64,000 nt of DNA from DATHAP01 sp963762865 (GTDB taxonomy: Bacteria; Actinomycetota; Actinomycetes; JACCUZ01). Shown piece by piece: positions 25,873-34,031 of this stretch. Numbering within the stretch: the first letter of the stretch is position 1; each line of letters opens with the position of its first letter. The stretch spans positions 124,001 through 188,000 of the forward strand of contig CAVXNC010000011.1 of NCBI GenBank assembly GCA_963762865.1, written 5' to 3'. The position numbers and the translations under genes were made by a program. The notes under the pieces were generated by a model. That model saw only the letters and a list, made by a program, of their open reading frames with translations. It ran no database searches and was not told the origin of the DNA.

Positions 25873-27477
25873 TGCAGCCGTTCGAGAAGGTGGTCACCGA
25901 CCCGGAGGGCGTTGGCGATCGCGGTGAGCGACGGGTTCACCGCTCCGATGCTCGGGAAGAAGCTGGTGTCCACGACGTAGAGGTTGTCCAGGTCGTGCGC
26001 CTTGCAGTTGACGTCGAGAGCCGCTGGCGGCGGGGTCGGTGCCGAAGCGGACGGTGCCGGCCTGGTGCGCGGTCGCGCCGATAGGCATCGCTCTTGTGCA
26101 GGTAGATGCTGTGGTCGAGCAGGTGGTGCTGGCGCATGCCCGAGGTCGCCGAGCATCGCGCTCGCAGCTTGTGTCGGAGCCGCTTGACGCCCTCGACGTT
26201 GTTGCTTCTCGTCGAGTGCTGAGGTGGATGCTGCCGTCGCGGTCGAGCGTGACCCGGTTGTCCGGGCGCGGGAAGGTCCTCGCCGCAGAGCCAGAAGTCC
26301 ACGGCGTGGTGGGCGAGGACCTCGAACGGCAGGTCCGGCGACAGGCTTGCCGGCCCACCGTGGCGCCTGCGCGTGGATCTGCTCCTCGTCGGACTTGCCC
26401 AGCATCTGGATGCCGCCGAGCGGGTAGTCCCAGTCGTCGGCGCCGAGGTACCAGTCGTTCATGGCCAGCGTCTTCTGGAACCGGGTCGGGTTGGGCTCGT
26501 GGGAGACCGCCATCAGCGCGAGGTTGTTGTGCCGCATGTAGTGCCGGCCCGACGACGCCGGAGCTGTTCGCCGAGCCCGTCGGGGTGACGGTCGCTGGCC
26601 GACCGCAGCAGCAGCGCCGCCGAGTTGACCGCGCCGCACGCGACGACGACGACGTCGGCGGTGAAGCGTGGTCATCGAGCCGTCCTCGAGCTCGGTCGAC
26701 CACCCGGGTGACGGTGCGTCCGGTCGCGATCGGTCTCCAGCCGTCGCACGTGCGCGTCGGTCACGCAGCGTGACGTTGTCGTGATGCCGAGCGCCGGGTC
26801 GACGCAGATCACCTGCGCGTCGGACTTGGCCTCCGACCAGGCACGGGAAGCCATCGACCCGGTCGCAGCGGATGCACACGCTGGTCCGCGAGTGGCCCGC
26901 CGCTCTGCGTCCTGCGTCGAGGTCGACGCCGATCGGCAGGTGGAACGGGTGCAGGCCTAGCTTCTCCAGGTCGTCGCTGAGCTGCTGGATCCGCGGCTCG
27001 TGCTGCGACCGGCGGGTAGCGCGTACTGCGCGCTCGCCGGGCCCTCGGTCGGGTCCTCACCGTGCAGGCCGCGCACGCGGTAGAGGTGCTCGGCCTGGGT
27101 GTAGTACGGCTCCAGGTCGTCGTAGTCGATCGGCCAGGCCGGGCGAGATGCCGCCGTGGTGCCGGATCTCGCCGAAGTCCTCCGGCCGCAGCCGGAACAG
27201 CGCGGCCCCGTAGAACTTCGTGTTGCCGCCGACGTAGTAGTTGACCTCGGGCTGGAACTCATGGCCGTGCCGGTCGTACCAGAATTCTCGGGCGCGAGGT
27301 ACTTGCCGCGCACGAACACCGCGCGTGGAGTCCCAGTTGTCCCGCTCTCGCGGCAGGAACGACCCACGTTCGAGCCACAGGACCGTTCGCGCCGCCGGCG
27401 CCAACCGGTGCGCGAGGGTGCCTCCACCCGCACCGGTGCCGATGATGATCGACGTCGTAGTGCTGGTTGTCTGCCAT
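25869..27477 (-). pseudogene. GMC-family FAD oxidoreductase, heavily frameshifted
   Basis: A full GMC oxidoreductase of about 530 residues can be recovered only by changing frame more than a dozen times. Pieces in order: 'MADNQHYDV', the FAD motif 'IIGTGAGGGTLAHRLAP', 'AVFVRGKYLAPE', 'YYVGGNTKFYGAALFRLRPE', 'PIDYDDLEPYYTQAEHLYRV', 'CIRCDRVDGFPCLVG', 'RHYMRHNNLALMAVSHEPNP', and the C-terminal 'YVVDTSFFPSIGAVNPSLTA'. Residue conservation is good throughout, which is unlike an old pseudogene. Several lesions resolve to one extra G or C. Intact relatives oxidise alcohols or sugars and pass electrons to the respiratory chain, which would fit the NDH-2-CydAB operon it heads. Confidence 0.75.
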
Positions 27478-27549
27478 GCCGAATCCCTCGACGGTTGCCG
27501 GGTGCGCCGTGGTGCGTCCCGCCAGTGCTTACGGCACCCCAACCTCGTC

Positions 27550-27567
27550 TCGGCGCAGCAGCGCCGA
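27550..27567. promoter_or_regulatory. Hairpin-forming palindrome in the GMC/zwf divergent region
   Basis: TCGGCGC-AGCA-GCGCCGA is a perfect 7-bp inverted repeat with a 4-nt loop. It lies 14 bp left of the GGGTGA box of zwf, about 80 bp before the GMC start codon on the other strand. It may be an operator or a leader hairpin of the GMC operon. Confidence 0.35.
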
Positions 27568-27580
27568 CCTCCCCCGAAGG

Positions 27581-27615
27581 GGGTGAGCACGACACAGGCA
27601 GCGCGGCTCAACCTT
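27581..27615 (+). promoter_or_regulatory. GGGTGA-type promoter box of zwf
   Basis: GGGTGA (27581-27586), right half of CTCCCCC-GAA-GGGGGTGAG, 21 nt, then TCAACCTT (27608-27615), 33 nt before the GTG at 27649. The ACCTT ending equals that before the arylsulfatase gene. Confidence 0.4.
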
Positions 27616-27648
27616 GGGAGGTCCACGTCGGGCCACGAGGAGACAGCG

Positions 27649-29079
27649 GTGCCAGCGACGAGCGAGAGCCACAAGGGGTCAGTGCCAGCAAACGCGGGGC
27701 CGCGTCCAGCGGACGTGCTCGTCGTCTTCGGGCTCACCGGTGACCTGGCGAAAGTGATGACATTTCGGTCCTTGTACCGGTTGGAGGCCCGCGGCCTGCT
27801 GGACTGCCCGATCGTAGGGGTGGCGGTCGACGACTGGACGCTCGAGCGGCTGGTCGACCGCGCCCGCGAGTCGATCGAAGGCACCGGCGAGCAGCTCGAC
27901 AAGGTGGTGTTCGACCGGTTCGCCGAGCGGCTGTCGTACGTGCACGGAGACTTCACCGACCCCGCGACGTACGACCGGGTCGGCGAGGCGATCAAGGGTG
28001 CCGAGACGCCGGTGTACTACCTGGAGATCCCGCCGTTCCTGTTCGGCACGGTGGTCAAGAACCTCGCCGACAAGGACCTGACGAGATCCGCTCGGGTGGT
28101 CGTGGAGAAGCCGTTCGGCCACGACCAGGCGTCGGCCACCGAGCTGGCCGCCGAGCTCCACCAGTACATCGACGAGTCCCAGCTGTTCCGGATCGACCAC
28201 TACCTCGGCAAGATGGGCCTCGACGAGATCCTGCACCTGCGGTTCGCCAACTCCATCCTCGAGCCGTTGTGGAGCCGCAACTACCTCGCGTGCGTGCAGA
28301 TCACCATGGCCGAGAGCTTCGGGGTCGAGGACCGGGGTCACTTCTACGACCCCGTGGGCGCGTTGCGCGACGTGGTCGTCAACCACTTGATGCAGGTCGT
28401 CTCGGCGGCCGCGATGGAGGCTCCGTCCCGGGGCGACCCGAAGACCATCAAGGACGCTCAGGTGGCGCTGTTCCACGCGGTCGTCGAGGCCGACCCGGCC
28501 CATTACGTGCGCGGGCAGTACGACGGATATCGAGGCATCGACGGCGTGGCGCCGGACTCGGCTACCGAGACCTACGCCGCCCTTCGGCTCGACATCGAGA
28601 ACTGGCGATGGGCCGGCGTCCCGTTCTTCATCCGCACCGGGAAGCGGCTGCCGGCTACCCAGACCGAGCTGCGGCTCGTGTTCAAACGCCCGCCGCGCCT
28701 GGGCTTCGGGGTCATGGGCAAGGCCGAGGCGAACCAACTGGTGGTCAAGCTGGACCCGTCGACCGGGATAAGGCTGGTCCTCGACGCGCGGCGGGCGGAC
28801 CTCGATGCGATCGGCCGGATCGAGCTGGACATGGAGTTCGCCAGGGAGGGCGGAGAGGGCGCGACGCCGTACGAGGTGCTGCTTCACGCCGCCATGGTCG
28901 GGGACAGCACGCGGTTCACCCGGCAGGACGGCGTCGAGGAGACCTGGCGGGTGATGCAGCCACTGGTCGATGCGCCACCGCCCGTCCACGCGTACGCACC
29001 AGGGAGCTGGGGCCCCTCCGAGGCGAACCAGCTGACCGATGGATTCGGCGGTTGGCACGGCCCATGGATGGCGTCGTGA
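27649..29079 (+). CDS. zwf: Glucose-6-phosphate 1-dehydrogenase
   Basis: 476 residues. The N-terminal Rossmann signature is 'VVFGLTGDLAKVM'. The phosphate-binding 'VVEKPFGHD' and the substrate/catalytic 'FRIDHYLGKM' with its essential His follow, and later 'PFFIRTGKRLP'. The usual E after K in the RIDHYLGKE motif is M here. The enzyme oxidises glucose 6-phosphate to 6-phosphogluconolactone, giving NADPH for reductive stress defence. GAGGAG lies 6 nt before the GTG. Its stop overlaps the alternative GTG start of the following GH15 gene. opcA, pgl and tkt/tal, usual zwf partners in actinobacteria, are absent, so this is likely a second, stress-linked copy (inference). Confidence 0.92.
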   Translation: MPATSESHKGSVPANAGPRPADVLVVFGLTGDLAKVMTFRSLYRLEARGLLDCPIVGVAVDDWTLERLVDRARESIEGTGEQLDKVVFDRFAERLSYVHGDFTDPATYDRVGEAIKGAETPVYYLEIPPFLFGTVVKNLADKDLTRSARVVVEKPFGHDQASATELAAELHQYIDESQLFRIDHYLGKMGLDEILHLRFANSILEPLWSRNYLACVQITMAESFGVEDRGHFYDPVGALRDVVVNHLMQVVSAAAMEAPSRGDPKTIKDAQVALFHAVVEADPAHYVRGQYDGYRGIDGVAPDSATETYAALRLDIENWRWAGVPFFIRTGKRLPATQTELRLVFKRPPRLGFGVMGKAEANQLVVKLDPSTGIRLVLDARRADLDAIGRIELDMEFAREGGEGATPYEVLLHAAMVGDSTRFTRQDGVEETWRVMQPLVDAPPPVHAYAPGSWGPSEANQLTDGFGGWHGPWMAS

Positions 29080-30953
29080 CCACCGATGCGCCCCAGAGCG
29101 CGGCAGCGCCTTCGCCGTTCCCGCCGATCGCCGACTTCGCCTTCCTCTCCGACTGCCACACCGGGGCTCTCGTGGCGCCAGACGGCGCGATCGGCTGGCT
29201 CTGCGTCCCACGGTTCGACTCGCCCAGCATCTTCGGGACCCTGCTCGACCGCCAGGCGGGCTACTTCCGACTGGGGCCGTTCGGGATCAACCATCCGACC
29301 GCGCGGGTGTACGAGCCCGGGACCAACGTCCTGACGACGACGTGGAAGACGCCGTCGGGCTGGATCCTGGTCCGCGACGCGCTGACCCTGGGTCCGCGCA
29401 CCGGGGAGGACGAGATCACCCCGCACACCCGCCCGCCTGCGGACGACGACGCCGATCACATGCTGGTGCGCACGGTGCGCTGCCTGGACGGCAACGTCGA
29501 GGTCGAGCTGGTCTGCGAGCCGGTCTTCGACTACGGCAGGACGCCCGCCGAGTGGAGCTTGGCCGAGAACGAGCGGCACGTCGCCGACGCGAGCGGTGCG
29601 GGCCAGTCCATCAGGCTCCGGACCGACCTCGCGCTCGGCATCGAGGGCAACCGGGTCCGCGCCCGGCACGTGCTGTCGGCCGGCGACGAGTGCTACTGCG
29701 CGCTGTCGTGGGCGGAAGGGCTCGTCACGCCCGCCGACGTGGCAGAGGCGGGCAGCCGTTTGGACGCCACCACACGGTTCTGGCGGGCATGGCTGGGCCG
29801 CGCGAGGATGCCGGACCACCGCTGGCGCGACCCCCTCCAGCGTTCGGCACTGGCCATCAAGGGCCTCACCTACATGCCGACCGGCGCAACCGTTGCCGCG
29901 CTCACCACCTCGCTGCCGGAGACACCCGGAGGTGAACGAAACTGGGACTACCGCTACAGCTGGATGCGGGACAGCACGTTCACGCTGCAGGCGCTGCACT
30001 TCCTGGACCTGGACTGGGAGGCCGACGAGTTCATTCAGTTCGTCGCCGACCTCGAACCCAACCGTGACGGCGCCCTCCAGATCATGTATGGCATCGACGG
30101 CCGCCGTGACCTGACCGAGTCGATCCGCGAGGACATGTCGGGCTACGCGGGCGCGCGACCGGTGCGGATCGGGAACGGTGCCTTCGACCAACGCCAGAAC
30201 GACGTGTTCGGGGCCGTCCTCGACTCCATCCTTCTTCACACCCGTCGGAGCCAACGGCTGCCGCGGCGGCTGTGGCCCATCGTGCAGTCCCAGGCGCGGT
30301 GCGCCACCGCCGTGTGGCAGGAGCCTGACCAGGGCATCTGGGAGGCGCGCGGCAAGCCGCAGCACTACGTCTCGTCCAAGCTCATGGGCTGGGTCGCCCT
30401 GGACCGCGCGTCCAAGCTCGCTCACATCGCCGGCGAACCTGATCTTGCGGACACGTGGGGAGCGACCGCCGAGGAGATCAAGGCAGACATCCTCGAGCAC
30501 GGCGTCGACGGCCGAGGCGTCCTTCGCCAGCACTACGACACCGACGCGCTCGACGCCTCGACACTGCTGGCGGCGCTCTTCGACTTTCTCCCACCCGACG
30601 ATAAGCGGCTCCGCGCCAGCGTCCTTGCCATCGCCGACGAGCTGACGGAGAACGGGTTCGTCCTGCGCTACAAGACCGATGAGACAGATGACGGGCTCAG
30701 CGGCAAGGAAGGGACATTCCTGATCTGCTCGTTCTGGCTCGTGTCCGCGCTGGCGATCATCGGCGAGGAGCAGCGGGCGCGTGACCTGATGGAGCGTCTT
30801 CTGCGGGTGGCCTCGCCGCTCGGCCTCTTCGCCGAGGAGTTCGACGTCGACACCGGTCGGCACCTGGGCAACTTCCCCCAGGCGTTCTCCCATCTCGCGC
30901 TGATCGAGGCTGCGGCGCGGATCATCGTCGCGGAGCGCCTGCAGGAGTTCTGA
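29064..30953 (+). CDS. Glycoside hydrolase family 15 protein (trehalase/glucoamylase-like)
   Basis: 629 residues. An N-terminal super-sandwich domain (to about 270, with 'LSDCHTGALVAPDGAIGWLC') is followed by an (alpha/alpha)6 barrel. In the barrel are 'NWDYRYSWMRDSTFTL', the general acid in 'PDQGIWEARGK' (the family usually has PDEGIWE, so one acidic residue is Gln here) and the general base in 'GLFAEEFD'. Members cleave trehalose, maltose or alpha-glucans to glucose. It overlaps zwf by 16 bp from the ATG; a GTG at 29076 would give the GTGA overlap. Coupling with zwf suggests feeding stored glucose into the pentose phosphate route. Confidence 0.88.
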   Translation: MDGVVTTDAPQSAAAPSPFPPIADFAFLSDCHTGALVAPDGAIGWLCVPRFDSPSIFGTLLDRQAGYFRLGPFGINHPTARVYEPGTNVLTTTWKTPSGWILVRDALTLGPRTGEDEITPHTRPPADDDADHMLVRTVRCLDGNVEVELVCEPVFDYGRTPAEWSLAENERHVADASGAGQSIRLRTDLALGIEGNRVRARHVLSAGDECYCALSWAEGLVTPADVAEAGSRLDATTRFWRAWLGRARMPDHRWRDPLQRSALAIKGLTYMPTGATVAALTTSLPETPGGERNWDYRYSWMRDSTFTLQALHFLDLDWEADEFIQFVADLEPNRDGALQIMYGIDGRRDLTESIREDMSGYAGARPVRIGNGAFDQRQNDVFGAVLDSILLHTRRSQRLPRRLWPIVQSQARCATAVWQEPDQGIWEARGKPQHYVSSKLMGWVALDRASKLAHIAGEPDLADTWGATAEEIKADILEHGVDGRGVLRQHYDTDALDASTLLAALFDFLPPDDKRLRASVLAIADELTENGFVLRYKTDETDDGLSGKEGTFLICSFWLVSALAIIGEEQRARDLMERLLRVASPLGLFAEEFDVDTGRHLGNFPQAFSHLALIEAAARIIVAERLQEF

Positions 30954-30980
30954 TGCGGTCGGACCGGGACTGACGACGGC

Positions 30981-32207
30981 ATGAGCCTCCAGGAAGGGCT
31001 CGACACCCTCCTGGTGGTCAGCCTGGTGGCGGCCCTCGCCCCGCTCATCGCCGGGCTTCTGCAGCGCTGGAAGGTGCCCCAGGTCGTCCTGCTGATCCTC
31101 GGCGGCATCCTGGTCGGGCCCGATGTGCTCGGATGGGGCGAACCGGACACCATCGAGCTGATTGCGAACGTCGGACTGGGCTTCCTGTTCCTGCTCGCCG
31201 GCTACGAGCTCGAGCTGGGCCTCTTTCGCCGACGCCCGGGTCGGCTGGCCACATCTGCGTGGCTGGTCACGGTGGCGGCTGCGCTGGTGGTGACCGGTGT
31301 GCTCGAGACGATCGGTTTCGTCGAGGCCTTCGTCCCGATCGCGATCGGGCTCACCACGACTGCCCTCGGCACCTTGCTGCCGATCCTCCGTGACAACGAC
31401 ATGCTCGGTGGGCGCTTCGGGTCCCACATCCTGGCAGCCGGAGCCGTCGGCGAGTTCATGCCCATCGTGGCGATCACGATCTTCCTCGGCGCCAGTGGCT
31501 CCTTCGTCGGGCTGCTGTCCCTGCTCGCGATGGGTGCTCTGGCGGGGCTGTTCACGATCGTGCCCAGGCTGGTGCACCACCGACGGCTCACGAGGATCTT
31601 GGCCGAGGGCGAGCACGCGACCTCCCAGACGACGCTCCGGTGGACGGTGTTCCTGCTCTTCGCTCTGCTGGTCGTGGCCGAGGACTTCGGCCTGGACGTG
31701 GTGTTGGGCGCGTTCCTGGCCGGAGTCGTGCTTCGGAGGTGGGCGCCGTTGGACGTGCACGCCCTCGAGGCGAAGCTGGACGCCGTCGGCTACGGCCTCT
31801 TCATCCCGGTGTTCTTCGTTAGCTCGGGCATGACTCTCGACCTGAACGCCATCGCCGAGGCGCCCGAACGACTGCTCGTTTTCTTCCTGCTGCTGGTCGT
31901 CGTACGGGGACTCCCCGCACTCGCTCTCTACCGCCAGGACCTACCGCTGGTTCAGCGGTTCCAGATGACACTCCTGACCGCGACCGCGCTGCCGCTGCTC
32001 GTCGCCCTGAGCCAGATCGGCCTCAGCACCGGCCACATGCTCCCTGAGAACGCCGCAGCTCTCGTCGGTGCCGGGGTCCTTTCCGTCATGGTCTACCCCG
32101 GGCTCGCCTTGGCGCTCAACCGGCGCGTAGCGCCGGTCGGCGCCGGTGACCCGGATCCGCGTGCACAGCGGCAGGCGGCGGACGACCACCCCGAGCCTGG
32201 ACCCTAG
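30981..32207 (+). CDS. Cation:proton antiporter, CPA2 type
   Basis: 408 residues with about 12 helices. Features are 'GGILVGPDVLGW', 'NVGLGFLFLLAGYELELGLF' (Kef/NapA-like helix with the acidic centre) and 'GAFLAGVVLRRW'. No TrkA-N domain is attached. It would exchange Na+ or K+ for H+. The gene lies 27 nt behind the GH15 gene on the same strand, probably as the end of the zwf transcript; a strong hairpin follows it. Confidence 0.86.
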   Translation: MSLQEGLDTLLVVSLVAALAPLIAGLLQRWKVPQVVLLILGGILVGPDVLGWGEPDTIELIANVGLGFLFLLAGYELELGLFRRRPGRLATSAWLVTVAAALVVTGVLETIGFVEAFVPIAIGLTTTALGTLLPILRDNDMLGGRFGSHILAAGAVGEFMPIVAITIFLGASGSFVGLLSLLAMGALAGLFTIVPRLVHHRRLTRILAEGEHATSQTTLRWTVFLLFALLVVAEDFGLDVVLGAFLAGVVLRRWAPLDVHALEAKLDAVGYGLFIPVFFVSSGMTLDLNAIAEAPERLLVFFLLLVVVRGLPALALYRQDLPLVQRFQMTLLTATALPLLVALSQIGLSTGHMLPENAAALVGAGVLSVMVYPGLALALNRRVAPVGAGDPDPRAQRQAADDHPEPGP

Positions 32208-32236
32208 TCGAGCGCGATCGGTGGGCCGCCGAGCAC

Positions 32237-32297
32237 GACCGACCGGCGCGACCTCATCGTGCCGAGGTCACATCGGGGGCTGGTCGCGCCGTCGGTC
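32237..32297. terminator. Long hairpin between the antiporter and sigA genes
   Basis: GACCGACCGGCGCGACC (32237-32253) pairs with GGTCGCGCCGTCGGTC (32282-32297) over 16 base pairs with a single bulged C and a 28-nt loop. It lies between convergent genes and its right arm ends directly at the sigA stop codon. A bidirectional terminator is likely, although no T-tract follows. Confidence 0.55.
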
Positions 32298-33878
32298 TCA
32301 GTCGAGGTAGTCGCGCAGCACCTGGGACCGCGACGGGTGGCGCAGCTTGGACATCGTCTTCGACTCGATCTGGCGGATCCGCTCGCGGGTGACGCCGTAG
32401 ACCTTGCCGATCTCGTCCAACGTCTTGGGCTGGCCGTCGGTGAGGCCGAAGCGCATCGACACCACGCCCGCCTCGCGCTCCGACAGGGTGTCGAGCACCG
32501 AGTGCAGCTGCTCCTGCAGGAGTGTGAACGACACGGCGTCGGCCGGCACGACAGCCTCGGAGTCCTCGATCAGGTCGCCGAACTCACTGTCGCCGTCCTC
32601 GCCGAGAGGCGTGTGCAGGGAGATGGGCTCGCGGCCGTACTTCTGCACCTCGACGACCTTCTCCGGAGTCATGTCGAGCTCCTTGGCGAGCTCCTCCGGA
32701 GTTGGCTCCCGGCCCAGGTCCTGCAGCATCTGGCGCTGGACGCGCGCGAGCTTGTTGATGACCTCGACCATGTGCACCGGGATGCGGATGGTGCGCGCCT
32801 GGTCTGCCATGGCGCGGGTGATCGCCTGCCGGATCCACCAGGTGGCGTAGGTCGAGAACTTGTAGCCCTTGGTGTAGTCGAACTTCTCGACCGCGCGGAT
32901 CAGACCGAGGTTGCCCTCCTGGATCAGGTCCAGGAACAGCATGCCGCGACCGGTGTAGCGCTTGGCGAGCGAGACGACGAGACGCAGGTTGGCCTCGAGG
33001 AGGTGGTTCTTGGCGCGCCGGCCGTCCTCGGCGATCCAGTCGAGCTCCTTCTTGAGCTTCGGCGCGAACTTCTCCGGGGAGTTGATCTTCTCCTCGGCGA
33101 ACAGGCCGGCCTCGATGCGCTTGGCGAGCTCGACCTCCTGCTCGGCGTTGAGGAGGGCGACCTTGCCGATCTGCTTGAGGTAGTCCTTGACCGGGTCCGC
33201 GGTGGCACCGGCGGTCGCCACCTGCTGGGCCGGCGCGTCCTCCTCGTCCTCGTCGGAGATGGTGAAGGACTCGCCCTCCTCGCCCTCGGGAGGCTCGGTG
33301 GGCTCCCCCTCGGGCGGGACGCCGGCGGTGGTCTCGGTGGTGGCAGCTCCGTCGGCGGCAGCAGCCGCCTTCGGGTCGGCCGCCGCGGCCTTCTTCCCAC
33401 CGGCAGCCTTCTTTGCCGCAGCAGCAGGGGTGGCAGCCTTCGCGGAGGGGCTGGCGACCTTCTTGGTGGTCGGCGCCGGGGCGGCCTTCCTGGTGGTCGC
33501 GGGCTTGGCAGCCGGCTTCGCCGCCGACTTCGCGGCGGGCTTCGCCGCAGCCTTCTTGGTCGTCTCCGACTTCTTGGGCTCGGCCTTCGCCGACACCTTC
33601 TTCGTCGTCGAGGCCTTCTTGGTCGTCGTGGCCGCCGACACGACCTTGCGTCCGCGCCCTTCCGGCGCCGAACCCTCGGCCTCGACCATGACGGTCACTC
33701 CTTCCTCATGGAGACTGCGCAGCACGGCCTTCATCCGGCTCGGCACGATGCCGGCGGCGTCGAAGGCGTCCCGGACGTCACCCGAAGTGACGTATCCGCG
33801 TGCCCTTCCCTGACTGAGCAGCCCCTGCACCTGCGGGCTGGTGAACTCCGGGGGAAGGGAGCGGACTGTGTCCGGCAC
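32298..33878 (-). CDS. sigA: Primary RNA polymerase sigma factor (SigA/HrdB)
   Basis: 526 residues. Region 1.1 is at about 8-55. An Ala/Lys/Pro-rich linker (about 75-170, repeats like 'KPAAKSAAKPAAKPA') and an acidic stretch come next. Region 1.2 begins 'DPVKDYLKQIGKVALL'; region 2 has 'LRLVVSLAKRYTGRGM' and the -10-binding 'YKFSTYATWWIRQAI'; region 4 has the HTH 'TLDEIGKVYGVTRERIRQIE'. It directs core polymerase to housekeeping promoters. The GTG at 33878 was chosen for the GAGGAGAGG before it; the open frame upstream looks non-coding. The basic linker is longer than in most sigma factors but typical of actinobacterial HrdB. Confidence 0.95.
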   Translation of the reverse strand: MPDTVRSLPPEFTSPQVQGLLSQGRARGYVTSGDVRDAFDAAGIVPSRMKAVLRSLHEEGVTVMVEAEGSAPEGRGRKVVSAATTTKKASTTKKVSAKAEPKKSETTKKAAAKPAAKSAAKPAAKPATTRKAAPAPTTKKVASPSAKAATPAAAAKKAAGGKKAAAADPKAAAAADGAATTETTAGVPPEGEPTEPPEGEEGESFTISDEDEEDAPAQQVATAGATADPVKDYLKQIGKVALLNAEQEVELAKRIEAGLFAEEKINSPEKFAPKLKKELDWIAEDGRRAKNHLLEANLRLVVSLAKRYTGRGMLFLDLIQEGNLGLIRAVEKFDYTKGYKFSTYATWWIRQAITRAMADQARTIRIPVHMVEVINKLARVQRQMLQDLGREPTPEELAKELDMTPEKVVEVQKYGREPISLHTPLGEDGDSEFGDLIEDSEAVVPADAVSFTLLQEQLHSVLDTLSEREAGVVSMRFGLTDGQPKTLDEIGKVYGVTRERIRQIESKTMSKLRHPSRSQVLRDYLD

Positions 33879-34031
33879 GTACTGCCTCTCCTCGTGCGCT
33901 GGGCGTGCAGCACCCAGCGCTGGTGGGTCTCGGGGACGGTGCGGCTCACACCAGCACCTCGCAACTGGAACGTCGCAACACAACATTGTGACACGGGCCC
34001 CTCGGGGGCGCAGAACCTGCAGGTCAGGACG

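Noticed and set aside
28884..31760. Minus-strand frame of 958 codons
   Set aside because: Antisense to zwf, GH15 and antiporter genes, which have clear motifs; the translation is low-complexity.
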